From Sva-07 sp963715285 (GTDB lineage Bacteria > Actinomycetota > Acidimicrobiia > Acidimicrobiales > Ilumatobacteraceae), in the NCBI GenBank assembly GCA_963715285.1, contig CAVQRU010000033.1, positions 7,365-71,364 of the forward strand: 64,000 bases of DNA, in the 5' to 3' direction. Of this stretch, positions 16,726-26,040 are shown piece after piece; the first letter of the stretch is position 1; each line of letters starts with the position of its first letter. Made by a program: the position numbers and the translations under genes. The notes under the pieces are model-generated. The model had not been told where the DNA came from and searched no databases. It was given only the letters and a program-made list of their open reading frames with translations.

Positions 16726-18445
16726 CTAGCCCTCCACTGTCTCCGCCACCGGCGTCTCCGCGACCCGCGTCTTCTTCGCGGGGCTCTTCTTCGCGGGGCG
16801 CTTCCTGGCAGGGCTCTTCTTCGCCGGCGACTTCTTGGCCAGCGTCTTCTTCGCCGGTGTCTCTCGCGGTCTTCTTCGCCGGCCGCTTCTTCGCCGGGAC
16901 GGACGTCGACAGCGGGCGATCGGTCCCCGGCACCCCCGGGATCCCGCGGCGCATCGACGGAGCGGGCTGCGGTTCTGCCCACTCGGCGCCCGTCGCCTCG
17001 AAGAGCCGCTCGATCTCCTCGATGTGGAGATCGACGAGATCCCACAGGTCGGGGATCAGCTCGCGGTCGGCGATCAGCCCGAAGTCGAGCCGGTCGAGGT
17101 AGCTGTGCACCGTGATGTTGAGGCCCATGTCGTCGGCGATCGTCGACACCGGGATGTAGTTGGTCATCTTCGCCCCGGCGAAGTACAGCGCGTGACGCGG
17201 CCCCGGCACGTTGGAGATCACGACGTTCGTCGGCAGGTTCATCCGGTCGGCGAGGCGCAGCCGCGACTGCAGTCGCATCGCGGCGGTGGCCGCGAGCGGC
17301 GGCGCCACCTGGGCGAGCTCGGCGATGTCGTCGGCGGGCAGCACGTCCATCTGGCGCTTGGCCTCGTTCATCGCGTCGTGGCAGCGTCGCAGCCGCTCGA
17401 GCGGGTCATCGCAGTTGGTCGGCAGGTCGGCGATGATCGCGCCGACCCGGTTGGTCCACGGATCCTCCTCCTCGCCGGTGCGGATCGACACCGGCACCAT
17501 CGCCCGCAACGGCTCGTCGGGAAGCGCGTCGTGACGCAGCAGGTACTCGCGGAGCGCCCCGGTGCAGATCGCCATGACGACGTCGTTGACCGTGCACCCG
17601 GTCGCCTCCTTGAGCGCCTTGATGTTGCTGAGGGCGGTCGAGCGCATGGCGAATCGGCGGTGCGGGGTGATCGAGCGGTTGAACGGCGTCGGCGGCGCCG
17701 GCGACAGCGGGATCCGCACCCGCTGCACCGGTTCGGGTGTGTCGACCTGACCGCCGACCGCCATCGACTTGAGGAGGTCACGGGCCTGTCCGGCGATCGC
17801 CGACACGCTGTCGACGCCGGCGGCCTCGGCGAAGTTGCGCACCATCCGCAACGACAGACGCATGCCCTTCACGGGGTTGAGCGCCAGGTTGCGCATCGTG
17901 CGTTCGAGCAGCTCACGGTCGCTGGGCACGGCTTCGCCGACCCAGTCGGTGTGTTCCGGCATCGGCGTGTCGGGCGACGGATCGGTCAGCAGGTTGAGCA
18001 GCAGCACCCCCGACGCCCCGTCGATGGTGGCGTGGTGGGTCTTGGTGAGCATCGCCCACCGGCCGTCGGCGAGGCCTTCGATGACGTAGGCCTCCCAGAG
18101 TGGACGCGATCGGTCCATCCGCCGACCGACGATGCGGGCGACCTGCTCGGCGAGTTGGTCGGCGCCACCAGGGGGCGCGAGACCGAGGTGGCGCACGTGG
18201 AAGTTGAGGTCGAAGTCAGGATCGTCGATCCAGTAGGGGTGGTCGAGCTGGAACGGCACCTCGACGAGCCGTCGGCGCATCGGCTCGAGGCGCCCGATCA
18301 ACGCGTCGAAACGTTCGTAGGCGGCCTGGTACGGATCGAAGTCCGGCGACGGACGCTCGTAGATCGCGAGGCCGTTGACGTGGCCGTAGGTGTTCGGTGT
18401 CTCCATGTAGAGGAAACTGGCGTCGAGACCGGAGAGTTGCTTCAC
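16726..18445 (-). CDS. Wax ester synthase/diacylglycerol acyltransferase, frameshift in Lys-rich tail
   Basis: WS/DGAT family O-acyltransferase making wax esters or triacylglycerol. It starts 'VKQLSGLDASFLYMETPN', has the catalytic 'HHATIDG' near residue 138 and the late 'NVVISNVPGPR' motif. The enzyme domain ends near residue 470 and is followed by a tail of AKK repeats. In the sequence as given the frame changes after 'PAKKRPAKKTARDT' into an acidic run ending at 16652; dropping one base near 16859-16867 restores a continuous tail ('KTPAKKTLAKKSPAKKS' and so on) ending at TAG 16726-16728. I used the corrected end. Divergent from a second WS/DGAT gene at 18553. Confidence 0.85.
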
Positions 18446-18552
18446 ACGGGGAGTCTCGCGCCCGCAGCGGTGCTCCGTCACCTTCGGACGCAGGTTCGGC
18501 GACGTCGTCCGACCTCGACGCGGTGTACGTTCAGCGACATGGGAGGTCGGCG

Positions 18553-19980
18553 GTGAGCGAGCTCAGCTACGACGAATGGATGAGCGAGAGCGACTCGGTG
18601 CTCTGGCACATCGAGCGCGATCCGCTGCTGCGATCGACGATCACCAGCGTGTGGTTCCTCGACTCGACGCCGGACCGTGGCCGCATGGATCGCGTCGTGG
18701 AGCGCATCGTGACGAAGGTGCCGCGGCTGCGCCAGCGCGTGATCGACGAGCAGCCCGGCGTCGCTCCCCCGCGGTGGGAGGAGGATCCCGACCTCGACGT
18801 CGACTACCACTACAGCTGGGTGCGCCTGCCCGGACGCCGGGTGAGCCGCCGCGACGTACTCGACCACGCGCAGCGGCTCGGTGGCCTGGCCTTCGACAAG
18901 GACCGTCCGCTGTGGGAGCTGTGCGTCGTCGACGGGTTGCCCGGCAAGCGAGCGGCGTTCGTGATGAAGGTGCACCACGCGATCGCCGACGGACTCGGGA
19001 TGGTGCAGCTGCTGCAGTACATGGTCGATCTCGAAGCCGATCCGCCGCCGGCCGACGAGCCCGCGATGGCCGCCGCGGACGCGTCGCCCGCGCTCCGTGT
19101 CGTCGCTCCGCTCTGGGGGATCCCGGGCGCCCGCTCGATCTCGCACCGCATCGCCAGCGAGACCCGGACGGGGGTGCGGATCGGTCGGGCATCGTGGCGC
19201 ACCGTCGGGGAGCTGCTGCGCGATCCCCGAGCGACGATCGAGCAGCTGGGTCGCACCACCGGATCGATCGCCCGCGTCGTCAAGCCCGCCACCACCCCGC
19301 TGAGCCCGGCGATGACCGCCAGGTCGATCAACACGAGATTCGACGACATCGCGGTGCCGTTCGCCGAGTTCAAGGCAGCGGCGAAGCGGGCGGGCGGAAC
19401 GCTCAACGATGTCTTCGTGGCCACCACGCTCGACGCACTGCGCCGCTATCACGACGAGCTGGGCGCGCCATGCGAGGAGGTGCGGATGAACATGCCGGTC
19501 AGCGTGCGTGGCGGCGAATCGGCGAACCGGTTCGACAACCAGTTCGTCCCCGCCCGCATGGTGCTGCCCCTCAGCGTCGGCGACGCCACCGCGCGGATCG
19601 GCGAAGTGAGGGACCTCCTGCGGGCGGTTCGCGCCGAGCCGGCACTCCCCCATGTCAACGACATCTCCGGTGTGATCGGCCGCCTGGGGCCGAGCGCCGC
19701 GGTGTCGGTGCTGGGCGCGATGCTCAAGGGCGTCGACATCACGACCTCGAACGTCCCCGGCCCGCCGTTCCCCGTGTACATGGCCGGGGCGAAGGTCGAG
19801 GAGTTCTACGCGTTCGGTCCGCTCGCCGGCGCCGCGATCAACATCACACTGTTCAGCTACGACGGCACCGTCCACCTCGGGATCAACAGCGATCGTGCGG
19901 CCGTGGTCGACCACGAGCTGTTCGCCCGATGCGTGCGCGAGGCGATCGCCGACACGCTGACGCTCGTCGCCGACGACTGA
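18553..19980 (+). CDS. Wax ester synthase/diacylglycerol acyltransferase
   Basis: A second WS/DGAT, 475 residues, beginning 'VSELSYDEWMSESDSVLWHIE'. The active-site motif is 'HHAIADG' (His near residue 141), and 'RSINTRFDDIAVPFAEFKAA', 'NDVFVATTLDALRRYH' and 'DITTSNVPGPPFPVYMAGA' are family landmarks. It shares only the motif framework with the divergent neighbour at 16726-18445, so it is not a recent duplicate. GTG start at 18553, 107 bases from the divergent start, so a shared regulatory region is likely. Confidence 0.9.
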   Translation: MSELSYDEWMSESDSVLWHIERDPLLRSTITSVWFLDSTPDRGRMDRVVERIVTKVPRLRQRVIDEQPGVAPPRWEEDPDLDVDYHYSWVRLPGRRVSRRDVLDHAQRLGGLAFDKDRPLWELCVVDGLPGKRAAFVMKVHHAIADGLGMVQLLQYMVDLEADPPPADEPAMAAADASPALRVVAPLWGIPGARSISHRIASETRTGVRIGRASWRTVGELLRDPRATIEQLGRTTGSIARVVKPATTPLSPAMTARSINTRFDDIAVPFAEFKAAAKRAGGTLNDVFVATTLDALRRYHDELGAPCEEVRMNMPVSVRGGESANRFDNQFVPARMVLPLSVGDATARIGEVRDLLRAVRAEPALPHVNDISGVIGRLGPSAAVSVLGAMLKGVDITTSNVPGPPFPVYMAGAKVEEFYAFGPLAGAAINITLFSYDGTVHLGINSDRAAVVDHELFARCVREAIADTLTLVADD

Positions 19981-20107
19981 CGCTCCTGCGCGGAGACCGC
20001 CCGAGGACCTGGCGGGCGGCCACGGGACTGCGTTGAGCCGGTCCGCTGCAATACGCCACCGAGACGTGCGCTGTCTACGGCGGTCGATCGCGGTAGCCTT
20101 GCACTCC

Positions 20108-21169
20108 GTGACGACGCTCTTCGACGCCGAGCCGATCCCGGTCGACGACCTGATGATCGGCGATCCGATGGGCCACACCGACGAACCGGGCGAACCGGAC
20201 CATGGTCGCCGACGCACGGTCCTCGCCGGGGCCATCGTGGTCGTACTCGGCATCGCGGCGATCGCTGCCGTCGTCACCGACGACCAGGGCGAATCGGTCG
20301 CGATCGCAACCGTCGACGACGCGGCAGCGGCGCCCGTCGACGTGGTCGCCGCCGGAGCGTTGCCGGACCTCGAGGGCGAGCTCGGTCAGAACCAGGTCGA
20401 GCCGACCGCACCGGTCGAGCCCGAACGGGCCGACGGCGGCTGCACGATCGGGGCGTTGTCGATCCGCCTCGGATCCGACGGCGACGGGGTCACCTGCCTG
20501 CAGGAGGCACTGATCGACCTCGGCTACTACGACGGCGCAGCGAGCGGCGACTTCGACAATGCGACCGCTCGAGCCGTCATGTCGTACCAGGAGGCCGAGG
20601 GTCTCTTCGTCGACGGCGTGGTCGGCCGTGAGAGCGCGATTGCGCTCGACATCTGGCCCGACGAGGAATCGTTCGTCGTCCACACTCCCCCGCCCGCAAA
20701 TGGCGCGATGGACTCCACCGGCTACCTGCTGTCGCCGGTCGCATCGGTCGGCGACGATGCTCCCCCGCTTCCGGAGGACTCCGGGGCCGGCCGGCGCGTC
20801 GTGTACGACCGGGCCGGCCAGCGCGTCTGGGCGGTCGACGCCAACGAGCGAATCATCCGGTCGTGGCTGGTCTCGGGCAGCACCTACAGCAACGAGCAGC
20901 CGGGCACGCACACCGTGTACAGCCGCTCCGAGATGTCGACCGCGTGGAACGGCAAGGCCTGGTTGCCCCAGATGATCCGCTACCAGCAGACCGCGATCGG
21001 CCACATCGGCTTCCATGCGATCCCGCTGCACGTGTCCGACAACTCGCCGTACCAGACCACCGACGAACTCGGCACGCGCCTGTCGGGCGGCTGCCAACGC
21101 CAGCACAACCTCGACGCTGCGTTCCTGTGGTCGTTCGCCGACGTCGGCACGACCGTCGTCGTCACCTGA
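20108..21169 (+). CDS. Membrane-anchored L,D-transpeptidase-like protein with SGGC active site
   Basis: A 353-residue protein: short cytoplasmic N-terminus, one membrane helix ('VLAGAIVVVLGIAAIAAVV', about residues 38-58), a PG_binding_1 domain (about 120-180, 'DGDGVTCLQEALIDLGYYDG') and a YkuD-like domain. The catalytic region reads 'GFHAIPLH' and 'TRLSGGCQRQ', so the Cys and the upstream His are present, but the usual SHGC His is Gly. It probably modifies peptidoglycan; whether it is active is uncertain. GTG start. Not closely similar to the L,D-transpeptidase at 1483-2643. Confidence 0.8.
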   Translation: MTTLFDAEPIPVDDLMIGDPMGHTDEPGEPDHGRRRTVLAGAIVVVLGIAAIAAVVTDDQGESVAIATVDDAAAAPVDVVAAGALPDLEGELGQNQVEPTAPVEPERADGGCTIGALSIRLGSDGDGVTCLQEALIDLGYYDGAASGDFDNATARAVMSYQEAEGLFVDGVVGRESAIALDIWPDEESFVVHTPPPANGAMDSTGYLLSPVASVGDDAPPLPEDSGAGRRVVYDRAGQRVWAVDANERIIRSWLVSGSTYSNEQPGTHTVYSRSEMSTAWNGKAWLPQMIRYQQTAIGHIGFHAIPLHVSDNSPYQTTDELGTRLSGGCQRQHNLDAAFLWSFADVGTTVVVT

Positions 21170-21222
21170 GTCGACGCCACCTGAATCGACCGAATCGACG
21201 CCACCTGAGTCGTCGTCACCTG
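21165..21222. repeat. Short direct repeats of GTCG(A/T)CG(C/T)CACCTGA
   Basis: After the L,D-transpeptidase stop region the motif TCGACGCCACCTGA occurs twice and related CGTCACCTGA twice in under 60 bases. The copies start at the gene's own last codons (GTCACCTGA), suggesting slippage duplication of the gene's 3' end. No function is evident. Confidence 0.5.
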
Positions 21223-21245
21223 ACCGGCGACAATCGGGGCCGTCG

Positions 21246-22292
21246 TCAGAGTCGGGCGTGGAGGCGTGAGGCCTGTTCGGCCGCTCGGGCCCGGATCTCT
21301 GCAGCGTCGACGCGAGTGGCGATGCCGTTGCGCAGCGCAGGTTGACCGTCGATGTCGACGTCGAGCGCTCGCACCCCGGGCGTGTACGCGAGGTGCCACG
21401 GCGCCATCGGTGCATACGACCAGGTGACCCGATCGTCGAGCGCCTCGGGGAACAGGCGCCAGCCCTCCTCCAGCCAGGCCCATGCGGTGTCCGGGCTCGT
21501 GGTGACATCGGTGGAGCGGGCGACAACGAACGCGAGTTGGAACTCGGCGAGCATGTCGGCACCGATGCCGTCGGTACCGAGCGCGACCGGGTTGGCAAAG
21601 CGTGCCGGGCGGGCGTAGCCGACCGCGTTGTTCAGGTTCGAACGCGGGTTGTGCACGATCGTGCCGGCCAGCCCGTGGTCGTCGGGGAGGTGGACGCCGT
21701 GGATCAGCAACCAGTCGTCGACGCTGAGCGGCCGCAGCCGTTCGACCGCGCCGGCGTCGTCGGGCCCTTCCGCGACGTGGATGTGCACGCCGACGCCGTG
21801 GCGTTGCGCGAGTTCGGCGGCACCGACCAGCGTGTCGTCGGTGCAGGTGAACGCCGCATGCACGCCGACCATGCCACGGCCGCCGGCGGTGAGGTACCGA
21901 TCGTTCTCCTCCAGTCCCCGACGGGCGCCGTCGGCTCCGTGGCGATCGGTGACCCCGTAGCTCGTGTTCACCCGCACACCCACCTCCGCGCAGGCGTCGG
22001 CGATCACCGTCAGCGACCCCTCGATCGCGTGGGGCGACTCGTGGTGGTCGATGATCGCCGTGCACCCGGATTCGAGCGCTTCGAGCGCTCCCAGCTTCGC
22101 CGACCATTCGAGCATCTCGAGATCGAGCGCCAGATCCAGGCGCCACCACACCTGTTCGAGCACCTCGAGGAAGGTCGTCGGGGTGTGTGGCGGCGCCGGC
22201 ATGCCCCGCGCCAACGCCGAGTAGAGATGGTGATGGGCACACACGAGACCCGGCGTCTGGCCGTCACGAGGAGAAGTAACCATGACGTTCAC
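21246..22292 (-). CDS. Amidohydrolase, SsnA/chlorohydrolase-like, short form
   Basis: A 348-residue metal-dependent amidohydrolase. The metal site is visible as 'GLVCAHHHLYSALARGMP' (HxH), 'VGVHAAFT', 'VGVHIHVAEG' and 'ALGTDGIGADM' (catalytic Asp). This matches the SsnA-like/atrazine chlorohydrolase group acting on cyclic nitrogen compounds. It begins almost directly at the HxH strand, so the ~55-residue N-terminal half of the composite beta-sandwich found in ~440-residue relatives is absent. The start is either the ATG at 22292 or the one at 22283. It is divergent from the receptor-channel operon, only 26 bases apart. Confidence 0.8.
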   Translation of the reverse strand: MNVMVTSPRDGQTPGLVCAHHHLYSALARGMPAPPHTPTTFLEVLEQVWWRLDLALDLEMLEWSAKLGALEALESGCTAIIDHHESPHAIEGSLTVIADACAEVGVRVNTSYGVTDRHGADGARRGLEENDRYLTAGGRGMVGVHAAFTCTDDTLVGAAELAQRHGVGVHIHVAEGPDDAGAVERLRPLSVDDWLLIHGVHLPDDHGLAGTIVHNPRSNLNNAVGYARPARFANPVALGTDGIGADMLAEFQLAFVVARSTDVTTSPDTAWAWLEEGWRLFPEALDDRVTWSYAPMAPWHLAYTPGVRALDVDIDGQPALRNGIATRVDAAEIRARAAEQASRLHARL

Positions 22293-22318
22293 AGCATGTC
22301 GACACTAGTCTTCGTCCC

Positions 22319-24544
22319 GTGACCGGACCGATGGCGGAGGCCCCTGCCACCCCACGTCGTCGTCGACTTCCGGGCGTCTCGATGGCGACGCGCCTTGCGG
22401 CAGCACTCCTCCTCGTCAGCCTTGCGTCGCTGGTCGTCGCCACCCTCGTGGGCGTGAACTCCGGTTACGACCTCGGGCGCCGGATCTATCAGTCGCAGCT
22501 CACGTCGCTCGGGAGCGCCGGTGGGTTCGACGTTGCGTCGCAACTGACCGCCATCCGGTCGGCGACCGAGGCTCGCGCGCTGAGTCCGTCCACGGCCCAG
22601 ACCATCGAGTTGTTCGATCAGGCGTTCAACTCGCTCACCGAGGCCGACGATCTCGACACCGCCACCACGGTCGATGCACTCACCAACGCCTACGAGACCG
22701 CCTACCTGGCACCCGATGGGCCGAGTGGCGCTCCCGTCCCGGTGGCCGAAGTGGTGGCGAACGACCCTCGGGCGCTCTACCTCCAGCGGCAGTACTCGGT
22801 GGAGGTCGTCGACACCGACACGGGTGACGTCGTCCCCGGCGGCGTCGCGGCCGACGGCCAGACGGTGGAGGTGCAGGTCATCCCCGAACCCGGAAGCGTC
22901 GACGACGCCGGCGACGGCAGCGGGTGGACCGACGTTCACGTGCTCGCGCATCCGGCCTATCGCCGGACCGTGGACGAGCTCGGCCTCCTCGACCTCTACC
23001 TGATCGAACCGGACGAGGCGCGAGTGGTCTACTCGGTCGAGAAGCGACCCGATCTCGGTACGAGTCTCGTCACGGGACCCTTCGGAGGTTCGGTGTTGGC
23101 GAACACGGTCGATCAGGTCATCAAGGATCCGAGCGCCGGCTCGGTCGTGAGCGATCTGAGCTTCTACACCGCGGCCCCGCAGAACACCGTCGGCGTGGTC
23201 GCGACTCCGGTCATGAACGGCGCCGACCTGGTCGGCGTGGTCGCCGTGATGTTCGACGGGGCTCAGTTCACGCGCATTCTCACCGCCGACCGTGGCGACG
23301 TCCTCGCCGACTCGTCGGAGCCGGTCGACATCTACCTCATCGGAGCCGACGGCACGCTGCGCAGCGACCCGGCCTCCTATCTCGCTGCCCCCGAGTTGTT
23401 CCTCGACGCCAGCGAGGCGAGCGGCCTGCTCTCGGCGAGCGATCGCTCGAGGATCGAGCTGGCCGGCACGACGGTGCTCACCCAGCCCGCCACCGGCGCC
23501 ACCAAGACAGCCGCACAGGACGGTGACACGTCGGTGGCCGACCGCCCGGCGATGACGGGAGGGACCGTGATCAGCACCGTGGCGGCGGTCCCGTTCGACG
23601 GTGTGGAGTGGTCTGTCGCATCCGAGGTGGGACCCGACGCGGCGAACGCGTCACTCGATTCGTTCCGCAACCTGCTGATCGTGGGCGCATCGGTGTTCGT
23701 CATCGTCATAGCGTTCTTCGCTGTCGCCTGGGCCACGAGGATCATGCTGCCCGTCCGAACCATCAGCGAGCGCCTCGGCGCGAGCCACGACGACCAGACG
23801 CAACTGGACATCCCGGAGCAGAGCCCCGTCGAGATGCACCTGCTCGCAGCGAGCTACACGTCGATGGCCACCACGCTCGAGCAGCAGCAGGTCGCTTTGG
23901 CGGTCGCCCGCGAGGAACGCCTCGAACTGCTCCGACAGATGCTGCCGACCGCGGTCGCCGACCGCCTGGCCCGCGGCGAAGCCGACAAGCTCGATCGGGT
24001 TCCGCAGGCCACGGTGGTCGTGCTCGTCGTGCGCGGGCTGGCCGAGCTCGTACGCGAGCGAACCGCCACCGACGACCGTGCGATGATCGATCGACTGCAC
24101 TCCGAACTCGACGAGCTCGCCGAGCAGCACGGGCTCGATCGCATCAAGGTGGTCGGCGACGCCTACTTCGGTGCGTGCGGGCACGATCGCCCATTCATCG
24201 ACCACGCTCCACGCGTCGTCGGCTTCGCAACCGACGCTCGCGACGCCGTTCGCACGCTCGGGGCCGAGGCGTCCGCTGACCTCGACGTTGCCGTCGGGAT
24301 CGACACCGGGCCCGTCAGCGTCGGCATGACCGGTGGATCCCGACTGGTGTACGACGTCTGGGGCGACACGGTCAGTGCCGCCCACGCGCTCGCGCGACGG
24401 GCCGGATCCGGAGCGATCATCGTGTCCGACGCCACCCACTCGATGCTCCCCGACGAGGTCCCGAGCGAACCCGATGATGTCGAAGGTGTCACCGTCTGGA
24501 CCGTCGGAGCGACCGCGATGGGGAGTCTGGGGGGCCCGAAATGA
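22319..24544 (+). CDS. Cache-HAMP receptor with degenerate class III cyclase domain (A)
   Basis: A 741-residue membrane receptor. Two membrane helices (about 24-46 and 449-475) bracket a ~400-residue extracellular Cache-like sensor; then come HAMP ('LPVRTISERLGA'), a coiled linker ('MLPTAVADRLARGEADK') and a class III nucleotide cyclase homology domain (about 560-720). Family landmarks 'RIKVVGDAYFGACG' and 'YDVWGDTVSAAHAL' are present, keeping Lys and one metal Asp. The first metal Asp is missing ('VVLVVRGLAEL'), and the transition-state Asn and Arg are Ser and His. I infer a pseudo-cyclase or nucleotide-sensing receptor. The stop overlaps the channel start by four bases (ATGA). Confidence 0.85.
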   Translation: MTGPMAEAPATPRRRRLPGVSMATRLAAALLLVSLASLVVATLVGVNSGYDLGRRIYQSQLTSLGSAGGFDVASQLTAIRSATEARALSPSTAQTIELFDQAFNSLTEADDLDTATTVDALTNAYETAYLAPDGPSGAPVPVAEVVANDPRALYLQRQYSVEVVDTDTGDVVPGGVAADGQTVEVQVIPEPGSVDDAGDGSGWTDVHVLAHPAYRRTVDELGLLDLYLIEPDEARVVYSVEKRPDLGTSLVTGPFGGSVLANTVDQVIKDPSAGSVVSDLSFYTAAPQNTVGVVATPVMNGADLVGVVAVMFDGAQFTRILTADRGDVLADSSEPVDIYLIGADGTLRSDPASYLAAPELFLDASEASGLLSASDRSRIELAGTTVLTQPATGATKTAAQDGDTSVADRPAMTGGTVISTVAAVPFDGVEWSVASEVGPDAANASLDSFRNLLIVGASVFVIVIAFFAVAWATRIMLPVRTISERLGASHDDQTQLDIPEQSPVEMHLLAASYTSMATTLEQQQVALAVAREERLELLRQMLPTAVADRLARGEADKLDRVPQATVVVLVVRGLAELVRERTATDDRAMIDRLHSELDELAEQHGLDRIKVVGDAYFGACGHDRPFIDHAPRVVGFATDARDAVRTLGAEASADLDVAVGIDTGPVSVGMTGGSRLVYDVWGDTVSAAHALARRAGSGAIIVSDATHSMLPDEVPSEPDDVEGVTVWTVGATAMGSLGGPK

Positions 24545-26040
24545 TCAACGACACCGTGTTCTGGGCGGTGGTGGTCATCATCGTCGTGCCGCTCGCCGTA
24601 CTGGGGGTTGCCGAGTTCGACGAACGCCTCCGGCAACGGGATTCCCCGATGCGCACGGCGTTGTCGATCGTCCGCACCTGGGCGCTGCCGTTCTTCGGGG
24701 TCTGGGCGGTGCTGCGGCCCGTGCTCGGACGGCCCCAGGACTCACTGCCGGTGCAGCTGGCGGCGACCGGGATGCTCTTCGCGCTCGGGGTCGCTGTCCT
24801 CCAGGTCCTCCGGGTGGTCGTCTCGCGACTCGCCGGGCGACCCACCACCGAGGGACGCGGGCCTGTGCCACAACTGGTGCTCGCCCTCCCCCGCATCATC
24901 GTGCTCCTCGTCCTCGCCTGGCTCTTGTTGGCCGGGGTGTGGGGAGTCGACCTCTCCAAGGCGCTCACCGCGCTCGGCGTCACCTCGCTCGTGATCTCGT
25001 TCGCACTCCAGGGCACGCTCAGTGGGCTCGCCTCGGGCCTCCTACTGCTCAGTGATCACCCCTTCAAGCCAGGCGACTGGATCGCGGCGGGCGGCAACGA
25101 GGGCATGGTCATCGATCTCAACTGGCGAACCACCCGGATCCGCACCCGCAACGGCGACATGATCATCGTGCCGAACAGTCAGCTCGCCAACACCGAGATC
25201 CTCAACTACAGCGTGCCGGAGCCGGTGCACCGCATCGTCGTCCCGCTCCAAGTGGCGTTCTCGAATCCGCCGACGCTCGCCAAGGCGATGCTGCTCGATG
25301 CCGCCCGCGAGACGGCGGGCGTGCTCACCGAGCCCCCACCGAACGTGCGCGTCGTCGCGATCGACGACCCGCTGATGGGGTACGAGGTCGACCTGTGGGT
25401 GAGCGACTACTCGATCGTCCCCAGGGTGACGAGCGAGTTCAGTTCGCTCGTCTGGTACCAGTCGCATCGTCACGGAGTGCCGCTGCCGAGCCCCGCGCAG
25501 GACCTCTTCCTGCACGATGTCGCTGCCGAGGCCGAGGCAGCGAAGCCGACTCCCGCAGAGATACGCGCCGACCTCCGGCACTCGCCGCTGCTCGCGATGA
25601 TCGACGACTCCGACATCGACCGGCTGATCCAGGCGACCAGACGCGCCCGCTATGCCGCCGGGGAGCTGATGGTCGAAGCCGGGAGCTCCGCTCGTGACGT
25701 TCTCCTCCTGGTCGACGGCCGTGCCCAGCTGGTGCTGATCGAGCCCGGACACGAGGATGCGATCGTCGGAGACATCAGCGACGGTGAGACGATCGGGGTG
25801 CTCGAGCGGCCACGTGGTGAAGGGCGAACACTCGCCGTTCGCGCCGTCACCGACTGCGAGGTCTTGATCCTCGAGGCCGCGGCGGCGAGCGACGTCACGA
25901 GCCGCAACGCCGGCCTCGCTGCCGCCTTCAACCGGCTGCGGGAGATTCGTGCCCGTCGGGTCGAACGTCTCTTGACCGCACGAGCGACACTCGCCGAGAG
26001 CGACTCAGGCGGCGCCACCGAAGGGTCGGCGACGTCGTGA
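24541..26040 (+). CDS. MscS-type channel with C-terminal cyclic-nucleotide-binding domain
   Basis: A 499-residue inner-membrane channel. Four or five N-terminal helices lead to the MscS pore region 'SLVISFALQGTLSGLASGLL' and beta-domain ('FKPGDWIAAGG', 'IIVPNSQLANTEILNYS'). After the alpha/beta region a cNMP-binding (CAP-ED) domain occupies about 360-470; its phosphate-binding cassette reads 'GETIGVLERPRGEGRTLAVRA', keeping the Gly-Glu and Arg-Thr of nucleotide-binding members. This is the cyclic-nucleotide-gated MscS architecture. It overlaps both flanking genes by four bases, so all three are translationally coupled. Confidence 0.93.
   Translation: MINDTVFWAVVVIIVVPLAVLGVAEFDERLRQRDSPMRTALSIVRTWALPFFGVWAVLRPVLGRPQDSLPVQLAATGMLFALGVAVLQVLRVVVSRLAGRPTTEGRGPVPQLVLALPRIIVLLVLAWLLLAGVWGVDLSKALTALGVTSLVISFALQGTLSGLASGLLLLSDHPFKPGDWIAAGGNEGMVIDLNWRTTRIRTRNGDMIIVPNSQLANTEILNYSVPEPVHRIVVPLQVAFSNPPTLAKAMLLDAARETAGVLTEPPPNVRVVAIDDPLMGYEVDLWVSDYSIVPRVTSEFSSLVWYQSHRHGVPLPSPAQDLFLHDVAAEAEAAKPTPAEIRADLRHSPLLAMIDDSDIDRLIQATRRARYAAGELMVEAGSSARDVLLLVDGRAQLVLIEPGHEDAIVGDISDGETIGVLERPRGEGRTLAVRAVTDCEVLILEAAAASDVTSRNAGLAAAFNRLREIRARRVERLLTARATLAESDSGGATEGSATS

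Noticed and set aside
21165..21222. Attachment site of an integrated element
   Set aside because: Short imperfect repeats only, with no integrase, tRNA or phage genes nearby; slippage duplication is simpler.
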